The translations under genes and the position numbers were made by a program. A stretch of DNA of 64,000 bases. Source: Malaya genurostris. Its lineage: Eukaryota; Arthropoda; Insecta; Diptera; Culicidae. The stretch covers positions 69,850,172-69,914,171 of the forward strand of contig NC_080571.1 of NCBI RefSeq assembly GCF_030247185.1. The letters are read 5' to 3'. A model generated the notes under the pieces. The model did not search any database, was not told the origin of the DNA, and worked only from the letters and a program-made list of their open reading frames with translations. Shown here in pieces: positions 22,885 to 36,155 of this stretch (positions are counted from its first letter, which is position 1; each line of letters opens with the position of its first letter).

Positions 22885-23279
22885 TAGAACTGACATTATA
22901 CATAATACAGAAGAGACTCTCCCCTGTAAACGGGGTTTTTCGTTACAATTTAGAGCGCATAATAAAAAATTTTGGGCTTTACAAGAGACTGCCACATTGT
23001 AAATTTTATGTAAAAATATCGAGTTGCTCCTAAGATATGGTTGCTCAAAGTGGGACATGCTCCCCTTAAAGTGAAATGATTTTCCTTTTTTATGCTAATC
23101 GATATTTTAATGTAAAGTTTTGAATTGGAATGTTCGAACTTCAAAATCATGTTGAGACGAGTTTCTTAACAAAAATTTTATTGCTATTTCGACCTGTGGT
23201 GGCGGCATACAGAAACAAAATAAATCAACACCAAGGAAAACGAAGAAAGGAATTTGACTGAAAAAAATCAAATTCAAAG

Positions 23280-23773
23280 GACAGATTGATAAGCTACCCA
23301 ACTTTTGTGATCGAATGAAAGGCAAAACCTCCTTTTTGAAGACACTCCTCCTTGTAAATTGATCCAAGCATAGACGCTACAGTGATAAAAAATGGTGTTT
23401 TTTCCTCAATTGCATATGTCTTGCCAAATCATCAATTCGCGAACAAATTTAACTTGAAAGAAAAATTCAAACTGAACCAGGCACCATTATATTTGGTTAA
23501 AATTTCATAGCACAGTTTCTTGGCAGGGTTTAGGCTATACATTTTTGATTCAGCGACATGATTAAACATTTGTAGGCATGGTACGTAAATTCGCTGAACT
23601 GTACTGAACTCCGAACTGGCCTTTATCATCGGATCACGACCGGAAATCCGAGAATTTGATTTTATTGGCCTAACATTTCGTAGTTTCCGGTCACTTCTAC
23701 GGAACAATATTTTCTGGTAACTTTTTAGCACTGTGTGTACAGCCGATTTCAAAAATTTCAGAACTTTTGCCAT
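23280..23773 (-). pseudogene. Decayed Tc1-like transposase
   Basis: On the minus strand an open stretch (23432-23773) reads MAKVLKFLKS, then RRSDRKLRNVRPIKSNSRIS, STVQRIYV, NPAKKLCYEILTKY. This is the layout of a Tc1-type N-terminal DNA-binding region and the start of the catalytic domain. Further along, near 23367-23280, YTRRSVFKK...LLPFIRS matches the same block as the 48157-48966 relic (KKRLLPFLRSRD). The catalytic DETYV segment between them is deleted. It is non-functional, and the family assignment rests on reading, not on a search. Confidence 0.65.
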
Positions 23774-23896
23774 CTTTCCTACTGCTCATTGGATTATGGT
23801 TAATTGAAAAACATTGAACTCAAACAAGTAAAGCAAAAGTATGTATTCTTTATAAGTACATTAAATAAATTGAATTGACTAATGCTTGAATGTACA

Positions 23897-24490
23897 CACG
23901 CTCAGAAAAAGTTACTCAAAAATGAGTAAGATCCCACTCATCTGCAGAAAAAACGGAGCAACTCTAATTTAGTGTAATTCCTTGGTTACTCAAATTTGAG
24001 TTCTTCCACTGGAAATGATGCTTGAGTACATTCTACTCATTTAAGGAATAATACTATATCTGTACCTAAGCCAAAAATTGAGTAATTAGCACTCAAATTC
24101 GGAGTGAAATTTTATTTCAAATTAATTCACAATTGTTCTGATTTCCTGCTGGTATTCAAACTAAGAACAGACCGGAATTGTACTTTCAACTCTTACACGT
24201 GTCCATGAATTATCATGCCACAATCTTTAATATGACACGAGTTTGTCTCACCGTTTCAGCTTCAATTTCATAAAATATTTTTTGCATTGTATTCTGCCTC
24301 GATAGTGGCAGTCACAGAAATTTCCTCAAAATTACCAACGAATTCAACCACATCGACGGTTCGCTGAAATAGTGATCCTAAAATGATTCGATGCGTAAAA
24401 GTGAAATTCAGAGTAAGAATTACTCATAATAATCACGATTTCAAAATCAGTAACTTGTACTCAAAATCAGAGTAACTTTTTCTAAGCGTG
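23897..24490. mobile_element. TIR element with ends CACGCTCAGAAAAAGTTACT
   Basis: Inverted ends CACGCTCAGAAAAAGTTACTC (left) and the complement of CACGCTTAGAAAAAGTTACTC (right) differ at one base and bound 594 bases. TACA occurs directly outside both ends (23893-23896, 24491-24494), which may be a 4-bp duplication or TA plus chance. The interior repeats the end-like words ACTCAAA and GAGTA but encodes nothing. The ends resemble those of the CACTCTTAGAAAAA MITEs near 43.4-45.3 kb and may belong to the same superfamily. Confidence 0.82.
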
Positions 24491-24494
24491 TACA

Positions 24495-25365
24495 TCCGAA
24501 CACGTCAATTAGCTTGATGAGAGAATGTCAAAAATAAATTCGATTTTGTCGAAATATTTCAAAAGATTTACCACATGCAGACCCTGTCAGCTTAGAGCGA
24601 AAACAATCTTCCGTTCAGCAACGCCATCGCACGGCATCACATTCAACATATCATATGTTGGTAACTAGATTGCAAGATGGCGGTGTATTTGGCTACGGGT
24701 TGTCTATATTGTTTCTAATCTCTACATATGGGCATTTTGAAACGAGTTCGACGAGTAGGTCTCGAAAATTGATGTTTCAAGTCAATGTTAATCCCAAGAT
24801 GGCTTGCACTTTATCGAAAATTTGGCAAATTCTTACAATATTGGTATTTTTAGATTTGATAAAGTAAAGTTTTATGTAATTTTCAAATTCAAATTTATTC
24901 TGATTTCAAATTCAAATTCTTTCTGATTTTGGAATTTGATATTTAGGAGCATTCGAATACCAACAACAACGATTATAGATAGTAGATACAAGGAATAACA
25001 TTCTTCACAGTATATTTTCGGTGATTTGTAGAACAACTCTAGTTTAATTGTTTATTGATTTGATACTGGACTTATTATTATTGTGTGTCTTTTATTTAGC
25101 CCTAATTTTAACCTGCATTTGTCGTTTGTCGAAGTTGATATCGTGCTTTTTAAGGACACGGTTTCATTTTCAGAGAGCCAATGTCTATCGCGTCAATCAG
25201 GTTATGTCTCTGACATTACCAACCTGCCTCTTCTCGTCTTTCGCATTCTATTGTTAATAACTTTTGACTGTGTGTACTAATTCTAACGAAGCTTGCACTT
25301 CGTTTTCCAAGTGATGTCTCAACCGATTTTCACAGACATAGATGCATATAGATCTCATGGTCTTT
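24495..25365. other. Unassigned A+T-rich sequence downstream of srp
   Basis: No gene, element end or RNA is recognised. Short open frames at 24655-25280 are hydrophobic by composition and overlap each other in different frames. I reject them as genes. Confidence 0.4.
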
Positions 25366-25480
25366 TTTATAAAATTTCAGTCGGGTTCGAATCCCGATCC
25401 TGGAATCACAAGATGATGAGTGTCGTGCAAATTGGCGATGAAAAAACGTTAATAAAATATACAAATTATAGATCTTGTTA
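25366..25480 (+). mobile_element. Probable SINE relic with a tRNA-like B box
   Basis: GGTTCGAATCC at 25384-25394 is a perfect RNA polymerase III B box within a 5-bp T-arm-like stem (TCGGG...CCCGA). No good acceptor stem or anticodon arm is present upstream, and a non-tRNA tail follows. It is probably a decayed SINE, not a tRNA gene. Confidence 0.5.
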
Positions 25481-26027
25481 GTTAACGATTTACCTAGTTG
25501 TTTTCATTGAAGGGCCAAGAGGTTTGTTTTATGATTCCCACAGTTATGAGAAAGACACCGTTCCACCAGAGTGATGGTTAATTCTCATAACGTTACTATT
25601 AAACATTTTTCCTAGAAATTTGTCAACTATGAAAAAGTTTTTATAAATTTTGCTGCCTCTCGGCAATCAAATGTTATTATGTTTACTCTGCTCAAATGGC
25701 GAAACTCAATTTGAACGCGACCGCATGATATGTGCTTTGGTGGCAATACTCTTCAAATACATACCTACACGATAACGGCATATAACGGCTACCAACAGAT
25801 ATTGTGTCAACCTCGCACCAAGTACATTTACACTTCGTTATCACTAATTGTATATTTAGCTCACTTCTCATTTTCACCATCTACCTCCACATACAAGAGA
25901 AATGGTTACGATACACCTTCGAGATAAGGTAAAAAATGCGTCAAGTGGACTTTTTCCCAATCACAGCTGTGAGTCACCATCAGGCAAGGACTCGGTCAGA
26001 ACAAAATAGGTTTACTATAAAAAAAAC

Positions 26028-26033
26028 TTTATT
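26028..26033 (-). terminator. srp: Candidate srp polyadenylation signal
   Basis: AATAAA on the minus strand is the only canonical signal I see between the srp stop codon and 26000. It would give a 3' UTR of about 760-780 bases. The signal is common by chance in A+T-rich DNA, so the site is a prediction. Confidence 0.4.
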
Positions 26034-26791
26034 CCTCTCAATATATGTATCTAATTTAACAGTAAACTGAATATTAACAAACTTATGAGAAACTTGGATC
26101 AACTAGTTGTTAGTTGATGATTCTCGTAACTAACAATAACAGTGATTTCTTTTAACTAACCAGGCACTAGTTCTATTGAAATCACTACTTTGGAAAGTGT
26201 TTGAAGTATTTTGTGAGTCAGAGAGCGTCAGTTTTTACATACTTGAACTTACAACTAGATTTTCAAACTAAACATACATTAGCTTTAGCGTTTCAGATCC
26301 CTCACATTTTTTTTTCAGGAATGTGTTGTTAAGAACAACATATCTATGTACAACGAATAATTTTCTTACGGAAAAGCAAAACTTTTAAAGCTCAAACAAA
26401 TTGATAGCCCTGGTTTGTAGCAATTGATTAGATGACACACTCGTTTTCTTGCTATTGTCATAATGTTGTTTATACATTAGTTGATATTTTTTCTACAAAA
26501 CATAAAAATCTCGAGCAACGTCAGCCATACAACTAACTAATCGCGTATAGCTTCTCTGTCAAATACTCCTACATGATTGAAAAAAAACAAACAAACCTAA
26601 AACTAACCCACTTGCGGGGTACCTTCCTGTACAAACAGTTGCGTTGTCATGAATCATCACAAGGAAAAAAAATGATTGGCTTGGCTATTCTTATTAAAGT
26701 CTTTTTGGTTCATCCCGCATTTGGCTTCTGAGCATGAGATTCTCACATAAATCTTCTATTTTGTCTTTTTTTCAGTCTCCACCAGAATGGT
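26034..26791 (-). other. srp: Putative srp 3' UTR
   Basis: This lies directly downstream of the srp stop codon at 26792-26794 and contains no other gene or transposon end. It ends by inference at the AATAAA at 26028-26033. No regulatory motif was confirmed. Confidence 0.45.
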
Positions 26792-27564
26792 TTAGCTGGA
26801 CATTGAAACCACCGTAGGCCTAGTGATGCTATGCTTGCTGTCGAGCACCTCCGGCGATTGGTGGTTCCGATCGTTCTCGTCCGATATCGAAGGGCTTCTA
26901 CTTTGGTGCTGCATATGTTGATGCTGCATCTGTTGTTGCTGCTGCTGCTGTTGGTGATGCTGCTGCTGTTGCTGCTGATGATGCTGTGGCACAGTTTGTG
27001 CCTGATGGAGTGCCTGTTGGTAGGCCGAATAGTGACCGGTGACGGGTTCCATTTTCACAATCGAGCCCAACCCGTGTGGATCAACTCCACTGACATCCGA
27101 GTGCATCATGTCGTAGTACATACTGTTGGGGGATTCCGAAGGACTATGGTTGAACTTGGGACTCAACAGTGATCCGTTGGATGGCCCATTGTTGCTCAGA
27201 TGGTACCCCATCGGGCTGAGAGAGGATGCGACCTGATGATTGGTGGCGAGTGCGCTTGCGTTGCCCAATGTGCTCCCGAACGATGGCATCATGAAGACTG
27301 CCGCCTTCTGTTGATTGTACTTCGTGTTGGAGTTGTTGTTGTTCTGGTTGTTATTGTTGTTGTTGTTGTTATTGTTAACTATAGTACTCGTCGGAGTGCT
27401 GGTGATCGGCGACGGGATCTGCTGGGTGTACGAAATTGGCGAGAGCTGATTGTGATGTGCCGGTGAGGGTGACTGGTGCACCGGGGACAGATTGCTACCA
27501 ACACTCGATGGGGTTGAAGTGGACTGAATGATACCGGTGTGTGCTGCTTTTAAAGCTTTCAGTT
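26792..27564 (-). CDS. srp: serpent last exon: C-terminal Asn-, Gln- and His-rich region
   Basis: The exon opens after a strong acceptor (long T run then CCAG). Its first two bases complete a Glu codon begun by the linker exon, giving ...NSLN-ELKALKAAHTG. The 257 codons including the stop contain a Ser/Pro-rich start (SVGSNLSPVHQSPSPAHHNQ), a run of about nine Asn with more Asn after it, and a His/Gln-rich tract (about 26905-26995). The exon ends TVVSMSS before TAA. There are no zinc fingers. Low-complexity tails of this kind act as activation regions in Drosophila serpent; that role is inferred here. The opposite strand shows long Leu/Val-rich frames that are only shadows of the repeat codons. 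Confidence 0.9.
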
Positions 27565-28183
27565 CTGGAAAAAAAAACAAAAACAAAAATTTTTTTCAAT
27601 TTTTTCATAGATTATTTTTTTATGGGGCACAAAATCTACTGATTCATATTCATTTCTAAGATCCCCTTTGATGATGATCCAACATGAAATATACTAACAA
27701 TAAGAAAATAAATTTAAAATGAATGCATATAGTGAGGTTTACAAGCTTATTTCGCTCTCTAACTTTTCTGATAACGACAATAAAAAAGATTTTTCAAACA
27801 ATATTTCATTATCAATTCTAGCTCACCAGCAACCTCAGCTAATCACTGGCCATATATTGAAGCAACATATAAAACCCCCTAATGTAGGCAACAAAATGAC
27901 ACATTTGTGTGCAACATCGAGTCTGTTGCATCAAAGCAAAGTAGAGGAGGACCAAAAGTATATCCATACTAAGCCAAATTATACCCACACAGAAACTAAT
28001 CCGGTGAGATTTTAATGATGAAAGGTTGTCGCACTCTTATTCATCTTAGTTTGACCATTCTTGTTATATATTAGAACACTAAATAGGGTAAACTCCCCGT
28101 CTGTAAACGTTCGCTTTAATGATAAGATTGAAATTGGCGAATTTTATTTTTCATACAATTGTAGCAGTAATATAACACACTTA

Positions 28184-29056
28184 GGGGTAGATGGGGTAAA
28201 ACGCGGGGTGCGAATATGGGAATATAGCTATATCTTAACTACATAAAATAACACGGAAGAGTTTCATCTTCCGTAATCATTATTTCTCAAAATGATGTAC
28301 AAATACTCGCTGAATGCATTGAAAAATATCTTATTTTTTAAAACCCTTAAAAATTGTCTATTGAAATATATGCGGGGCATGACGCCCGATCGTGAAAAAC
28401 ATGAAAAATATACATTTTAAATTACGCGAAGTGACGATTATCTGAACATAGAGGCAGGATGATCTTAAACAACGGGTAAACATCCATCAAAACAACGGAA
28501 TAAAGCTCATGACAACCACGGGGAAATATGCACCCTCATAAAGCTTCTTCTTCATTTTTAAAGAAAACTTTAGACTTTTCGTTGACGAAATATTTGCCAG
28601 GTGGAAGATTGTTCACTATTATTCATTAAATTGACAACTTATGGATAATTCTTGAGCATTTTGCCTCACACAATTCGGGTGGTTTTGCTCCCAAAAATAT
28701 GAGACGATAAATTTGACGATTTTTCTATAAAATCGCAAATACATCGTCTGTATTAGAACTAACTTCAGAAACCCGAATGATTGGCAAAGAAGTTCATTGG
28801 TTACATAATTAAAATCGTCTTCCTCCCCATAAAAAATTACCATGGAACGAGTATCAAAAATTCTTATAACAGGGACATAATTGTTTTTTTTTTTTGTTCC
28901 AGATATGATTGAGCCATCGCTACCAAAATTTTATAGTAATCTGTTGTTATGGCGGACTTTCAGTTTCATTAAAATTTCAGTGAAAAATATTGGTAACTTT
29001 TGAGAAAAACAAAAGGCGCATTTTGCCTCGGGACTGCGTTTTACCCCATCTTCCTC
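28184..29056. mobile_element. TIR element, family GGGGTAGATGGGGTAAAACG, copy 1
   Basis: The left end GGGGTAGATGGGGTAAAACG and the right end, which reads GAGGAAGATGGGGTAAAACG in reverse complement, are inverted repeats with TA outside both (28182-28183, 29057-29058). The 873-base interior is non-coding. A second copy in the same orientation is at 42507-43371 in the other large srp intron, and the two align along nearly their whole length by eye. The class is unknown; the TA flank suggests Tc1/mariner-type mobilisation. Confidence 0.85.
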
Positions 29057-30949
29057 TAAACCCGATTTTTGAGTTCGGACTAGTAAAATACCGAATCAGA
29101 ACGGCATTTTCAAACTTTGCTGATTACTCAGTAATCTTATTTAAATGTTAGCTCTTTTCAAGTCGATATTCTAATCAGTGCGCAGTGATTAAAGAAGTAA
29201 AATTAGAAGGATACAATTGTTTACACTTTTATCATTAGTCTTAGAGAGTTTTGCACAATAAAAAGAAAATCTCAATTTTTATACATAAAAAAACAATCTA
29301 ACATGCTTCAGGGAATTGAATATTGTGAAATGTGCATTGATTAATTGTTTAGTTTCAAAGAATCTAAATAAGGTCGTAGGGATCTAAGAATAATCTGGAA
29401 AACAAATATTGTATATAATCAATTTTATATGACTGTTGAGTGCGGTACGTGCTCGTAGTACTATTCACAGAAAATTGACATACTGTGATAGGATCTGTTG
29501 AAGAACTTGCACATCCAAAACCTCCTCGGAAAAGGCGTTAAGGTCTACTAACATAACCGATGATCCATCCAAAAACTACCTGAAGTTCAGGCCTTAAGAT
29601 CTACCAGTGTAACGAAGTACATAGCCGACCTCGATTTCGATCCATATTCATGATGCGACATGCGATCAAGAGGACAATTGAGATTGCTCTAGGCCTTCCA
29701 AAAACTACTTAGAGTTGTAGCTAGAACAACTATAAACAGCATTGAAAAATTATGCATAAGCTGCTGAATATTCGTGTAGATCTTAAGACTTGCTTTCACT
29801 GAAGCTCTTGGACGACTGGGAACCTGCCTGGAACAGCTATAAATAAACAAGTAAGCAATTTGTAGCTCTAAAAGTATGAACCACTAACAAAAAATGCATT
29901 AGCCGCTGTAGTTCTTGATGTAGTCCCTAACGACAATACTCCAAGTAGTTCTTGGATATTGGTATATCTCTAAGAGCTAAGGGCAGTACCGTAAAGTGGT
30001 AGGTTTTTTGCTATTTTCCCGTTTCAATTTAAGTTTTCTTGGAAACGGTGCAGAATATAAAAAAACCCACCTGACAATGTCTTCGAAATTTAGTTGAGAA
30101 CGTTCTGTGAAATTTTCAGAATGAATCATTGAGTTTAGCGGTCGTGTTGTATTTTTTCTGACTGAAGAACTGCTGAAAATTGGAACGCTCGGAAATGCAT
30201 ACCTCTACTTCTTCATCGAATATCTCGGCTTTGATGGCTTGTATCATAAATCTACCGTGACAAAGTCTAGATAATTTAGTTTAGATGTGATTAGTACATA
30301 AAAACATATATGTTATCGCGATAAAAATAAAGTCTTGTTTTTTTCTGTGAAACAAAGTCAGTTTCAATGCATCCGCCATTTTTTTTCGCTTTGGTTTCCT
30401 GAAAGCATTCTGAAAAAGGATAGAGAAAAAAATTGGCTCGACAAGGCTGCCAAACACACAGACATTCAATCTTTGTGAAAGTTGAATATTTTTTCATTGT
30501 TCATTGGAATCCATGTAATGTCCAATCCATACGATAGATTAATGAGATAAAACTTCTCATCAAAATAATAAAATGTATGCTGGCAACCCGGTACAGTTTG
30601 CTCATATACGAGAGAGTACAAGAGAAATACGATGCGCAAAGGGAATTGTCGATTTAAAACTCAACACGTGGCCCTCTGTCCTCAGACTTTGAGCATTTCT
30701 ATATTCTCAGAACATACTCAAAGGGTCCTCAGGCGCTAAAACATAGGATTGTTCATGTTATTTACTCTAAAATCAAATGAAATTTGAAAAACCTTTTTTC
30801 TCAAAAAATGTTAAGTTCTAAGAAATTCAAGAGCTTAAAAAGGCGCAACTTTTATAGAAAGAAGATTTTTTGTTATATTGTCTGGTTCAATAGCTATGAA
30901 AAATTTCAACAACATAATATGTCTTTTTCAAATTACGAAATCTGACATC

Positions 30950-31850
30950 TTTCGATTGCATTTGATAGCTTGTACTTTTCTGGGTTATATGTCAATACCT
31001 GTTTTAATCCACCTAGTGGTGTAATGATTCCTTTCTCATATTATTCGTTTACTCCCAATTAAAAAAAAATAATGGAAAAAGTTTTGAAGATTTCTGTTGC
31101 ATAATACTACTACTTTGGTATACTACATTTGAATTCAAGATAGTGAAAATCTATTCAATCTAATGTGAGAAAGTGAATTGAGCTCTCCATTTATCACATT
31201 TGATTACTATTGTCGGTACTTCCGGAGCCAGAAGCTGGATATCGGCATAGTGATTCTATGACAATTTGAATTTTGGAAAAAATGTGCCGGTAGTCGAACT
31301 TGGATAAAATTCAGCAAATCATTTATCGGACTATCAATGGTTTATTTGATTAAAAATGATCTGCCAACTAGAGGAGATTCACTAGCCAATATAAAGAGGT
31401 AGTTTATGTAAAAAATATTCTTGAAAATGACAATTTCTACACTACCTCCGCAACCAGAAGTTTGATCCGAATGAAAATTGAGATGTTTGTAAGGCATGTT
31501 AAGATCTTTCAGATGAATCTGAAATTGTGCAAATCGATTTAATCATCAACGAGAAAAATGAGTGAAATTATGTTTACATTTTTTATGCATATCACCCTGA
31601 AATTCCGGAACCGGAAATTGGATCCAAATGAAATTCAGGAACTTTGTATGGGACCATAAGACTTTTCATTTGAAGTTTGTGAAAATCGTTTCAGTCATCT
31701 CCAAGGAATGCGAGTGACATTATTTTCTCATTTTTGGTGCATACCGCCCTATTCCAGAACCGGAAGTAACTAGAGATACTTTGATTAATCTTAAAAATTG
31801 TTGTTATTTTGAAATAAATGCTTTTTTTACCCTAAAATAACGGACCGAAT
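30950..31850. repeat. Degenerate tandem array of a culicid-type repeat
   Basis: Units of roughly 150-200 bases share a core like CCGGAACCGGAAGTTGGATCC (cut here to its idea: paired GGAACC/GGAAG words), then GAAATTCAGGA, then CATTTGAAGTTTGTGAAAAT. Cores occur near 31213, 31448, 31607 and 31757. An associated motif CCACCTAGTGGTGTAATGAT sits at about 31011. Units of the same style appear near 37105. No coding function is seen. Confidence 0.6.
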
Positions 31851-32944
31851 TAATTTGAACTCCCAATATTAACAAATTGACATCCGTGGGATAAAGACCA
31901 GAATTTTTTTTAAATATAAAGTTTTCGATCCACTATAGAGGGCAAGCCCGTGCGCAAGGAGAGGGGGGGGGGTGAGGGTTTGATTCCTGCGCTCGGGCCT
32001 GATAGAGGGTGTAGAGTGTATAAGGAAAGAAGTAGCTCCGATCAAAAGTCCGGAGCTACGATCAAAAGTCAGTTTTTCCAGCAAATCTATAACCTTTCTG
32101 TAGATAAAAGCAAAACATATTTTACCTAAGTAGAGCCAATCCTTTGCATAGCAGCAAAAGCAGTAAGACCCAATAAGTTGTTATCTGATTGATCAGGAAT
32201 AAAATTTAAACAGTGATTTTGGTAATAGATATGTTGTCCTACGTCAACAACTCAAACAATCTCAAAGGATCTGTATAGACTTTGAATTTAAAATGGATTG
32301 TTCAATTAACCACGAATTTTCAGAAATTTTTAATTAAGCATTTGCGGAAATGTTTGTAGATCTACGGATTTGAAGAAACTCTGCGAATCTTGGAATCAGT
32401 AGAAGATATCTACGGATTAAACTATCAACACATTCATTGATTCTCAATCATGTATCATCTCAAAGTTTTAGCAAAAATTATGTCTCTAGAGAATTTTTAG
32501 CCACCATTGAATTCATAATTTACAAAAACCTGTTTTAATACACCTGTTTTTAATTGGTGTAATGCTGCCTCTCTCATTACGATTTCACGAGAAAGTGATG
32601 CAAATTGCACATTGAACATCCCGATTAAATCGAAACCAAATCTTTACGTTTACAGGAATGGTATTTCGCTGATAAATTATTGTTCCGTTCTATTTTCTCT
32701 AATTGTTTTGAAAACGATAAACCGACGTTTCGAGTAATCTTTTTGACTATTTCCTTTATGGTCAGGCCCGATTTTACAACATACCGAATAGGCGGCTGAA
32801 AGTAACGTTACCACACAAAAATGGCAATTTCCTAGAACCATTTTTTAGCGAAAACGATAAAACAAATGGTTTGCTTATAATCCATTTTTGCATTCCTCTC
32901 GCTCAGTGAAACATCCCCAAAGTTTTAATACTATAGTATATATA

Positions 32945-33210
32945 CACAGATAAAAATATTTACATCTATTTTAATGCACCTATTTAGAGCAGGAAATTGA
33001 ATATAAAGTGACTCCTCAGGTATTTACTTTCAATATACTTCAAAAGCAAAACTAAATATAAATCAAAATACGTTGTACAATTCATTGAAAAATCAAGGCA
33101 TTTTAATTTTAATCGACGATGGTTTTCAATCAAATTGTTGATTCAACTGATGTCTCTCTCAAAGTATAATTGCATTACATGTCGTATAAATTTCATTATT
33201 TTTTTCTGTG
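32945..33210. mobile_element. MITE, family CACAGATAAAAAT, copy 1
   Basis: Ends CACAGATAAAAAT and TTTTTTTCTGTG are inverted, and TA lies outside both (32943-32944, 33211-33212). The 266-base interior matches 51300-51571 in the same orientation and 44947-45130 in reverse. There is no coding capacity. It lies in the 10-kb srp intron. Confidence 0.82.
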
Positions 33211-34697
33211 TACTACAACGATAATAGCCTTAGTGAATTCATGTTCAGCAGAAGTTCTCTCTACAGCATATTATAAAATAACCCTATACTATATTGCAAC
33301 AACAAATCATATCTTCTGTGTACAATACAAAAAGTTTTTTATATAATTCGAACTATTCCAGTTGCTATTTTAAAATATGCGGAATTTTGAATAACTGTTT
33401 CCGGAACTCGAATCGGGAGACTGTCACAGTAGGAGTAAGTTTTTAGGGCCATTAAATAGCCAGGCCTACAAATTTGAAATGTTTCTAATATTTCGTACTT
33501 TTTTGTGTGGTCAAAAATCTGAAGGTTAGTCATTTTATCTTTCATTACCGCGGAGGTCGGATCTGGATAAACTTCAACCTCATTCAAAGGGAGAATAAGA
33601 CTATTATTGGAATCAAAGTTCGACCGGTTCAGTCACGGTTAGTTTGTTTGGTTATAAGCTAATAAGTCCTTCATGCAATAAGAATTTACAAACTAGTTTT
33701 AAGGAAAATGAAAAAATATTATATTATAAATATTCCATTCTGAATATTGATTATAGAGATTAAGTTTTTGTTCCAATTCCAGTTATTTGGCTCACTGATC
33801 ATGCTCTATTTCGATTAAACCAATTGTTCGAAAGAAAAAACGAACCAAGCAAAATTATGCAATTGTATTACTTTTGTATAGGAAATTCAAGCTAAACAGG
33901 GTATTATTTCTAAATCTGTTGCTTAAAACATACGAATTTTCAACCAATTCTGGTCTCAGCATGTATGTTAATTTTATCTACAGTTTTCATTGACATCCAG
34001 GGTTGTTACGAAAAATTTCAAAATCAAAACGCGCGAAATCCGCGCGAAGTCGAAAACTAAAACGCGCGAAATTCGAGTGAAGCGTTAGACAACTATTTTT
34101 ATGCAGGTGATACTTTACGCAGTACTTGAAAATTCACTTAAATATAATTTAAATATCTGCATAAATTTGTCATATGAACACAATAAATAAGTCCGCATAC
34201 AGCACGTCACTTCGAGAAACCCCATGAAAACGATTAGATTTTTATTCTCCATCTTTTTCGATGCCCTTAGTTAAGGAACAAGACTTTTTGCAAGCGTATG
34301 AGTAATGTCAACAATATGTGCGTATAAACAAATTCAGGCGCTTCTTTTCCTGATTTTAATCAATAAATATTCCATATGGTTGAAAATTAACCAATCAGTT
34401 CATTCTGCTTAAAATTGCAATTCAAGGAAAGTGTCTTAGTCAAGAACTCTTCAGTTTTACTTAAAACTGCTCGAGAAAAGTTATCTCAGTTTCAGCTTAC
34501 TTTCACTGACACATTTAATTAGCAACAAACATATTCCTATATGGATTTCCTCTTGCAGAAATTTGTTTCGTAGCTTCTATAAGTAAGCCCGTAAAACAAG
34601 AACCTTTAATTAAACATGAGAAAGGCAACGGAAATGGCATGTTGTCGTAAAACTATTTATTTTTCCAGAAAACTACTTTTGTAACAGAAAATATTTA

Positions 34698-34921
34698 TGT
34701 CGTTTTCGCTTGAGAAAACTGAAACTGACCCAGGGTAGTTTCATCAAACAAACACTTTTCACGAAACTGTTTTGATTTCGTACTTAGCAACGAGGGTTTG
34801 AAACTGACTCGATTTTCAGTTCAACAACGTTGAAACTAGTTTCGAAACTGGCTTCAAACAAACGGTTTGACAGCAGTTAGAGTGAAAACTGGGTTAGGTT
34901 TGGCATCAAGCGAAAACGACA
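34698..34921. mobile_element. MITE, family TGTCGTTTTCGCTTGA, copy B (nested)
   Basis: Inverted 16-bp ends match copy A at 14677-14928, in the opposite orientation. The flanks are TTA (left) and TCA (right), consistent with a 3-bp duplication with one change. It is nested inside the 33998-36683 element, so it inserted later. Confidence 0.82.
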
Positions 34922-35750
34922 TCAGTTTTGCTTATTTTGTGTATAGCGCAATCTAATACAAATGCATTGAAGCAGTGTTGCTAACTTTTTTATTGGGGAA
35001 TTAAAATCAACATTCATAAAATGTAAGCAATTTTCCATCAAACGTTGGTGAAAAATTGTTCAAAACTGATATTTCGTACAAAATGTCAGGCTTAACATTC
35101 ATTTGAGAAAAAATTATTGTTAGAAAAGATTGTTTGAAACTCAATCCTGCAAGTCACTTTAATAAACACGTTGCACTGCATATATCTATCTATGACATAC
35201 GTATTGAATAAAATGTACGTAATGAACAAATTACCAACAACTAGTTAACTTGGTTTACTCTTGATCCTTATTTAATACTCTCTGATGTACGGAAAATGTT
35301 ACAGTAAAAATCAAAATGCTTACAATTGTGATTTTGAAAGAAGTGAAACAGATTTCATTGAAGATTTTTTTTTTTGCTCGGCAAATATTTCCTTCTTGGT
35401 AAGAAGAATTTTAAGGTAGACCACATCAGGATGATCTGATTCACTCTTTTTAATTTCAGTTTAAAATATAATAGCGCCTTCTTCTGTTGTCAGATTTTAC
35501 TCTGAATGTCTTTCTTTTCCTCCTCATCTTTTATTCTTTTATTTGGATCAGGGAAAAGCCCACTGGAATTAGTTTCTGTCAAACTTGTTTTCCAGCAGGC
35601 ATAAAACTGCCTCATATTTTGCATCATCATCCAAATGATACATTTCCTTAAATCTAGTGCTTCTATAGTAACTGCGGCACATGCTAGCAATGAGCTCGTT
35701 ATATCCATAATTTAGAACTCATAGGGAATCCGAAGAAAAAAATAGGAAAA

Positions 35751-36155
35751 TTACGATGTCGAATGTAAAATTGTAACAATTGAAAGCTCTGTGTGCTCTT
35801 TAAAATTTAACTTGGTTTCCAGAACACCCAGGTCCCTAATAGACGATGCGCGTTCGAGAACAGTTTGTGGCATATTATAGTCGAACTTGAATACAGACTT
35901 TTTGCTACAAAAAGAGATGACAGAGCAGCGGCATTTAAACCATTTTGAAATACGAAAGTCATCGGCGAACGATAGTTTCATACACTACACAATTCCAAGG
36001 TAGTTGGATACTATACCCTTGTTCACATAGGATTTCTTCCATATTTCAGGAAAAATTCCAGAACGCAAAGAACAATTGAAAATGTTGGATAGTGGAACCA
36101 ACAAACTATTAGAACACTTTCTTATCACCACGGATGGAATCCCAGAACTTCTTCT
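35751..36155 (-). pseudogene. Non-LTR reverse transcriptase relic
   Basis: Minus-strand translation in more than one frame gives SSGIPSVVIRKCSNSLLVPL and SLRSGIFPEIWKKS (reverse transcriptase blocks 1-2). After a deletion it gives MKLSFADDFRI (the catalytic ADD box), then CSVISFCSKKSVFKFDYN and SIRDLGVLETKLNFKEHT. It is not close to the 251-4922 family, which has FCDD. The fragment is dead and carried inside the TIR element. Confidence 0.8.

Noticed and set aside
26831..27466. Leu/Val-rich plus-strand frames opposite the srp last exon
   Set aside because: They are antisense shadows of CAG/CAC/AAC codon repeats.
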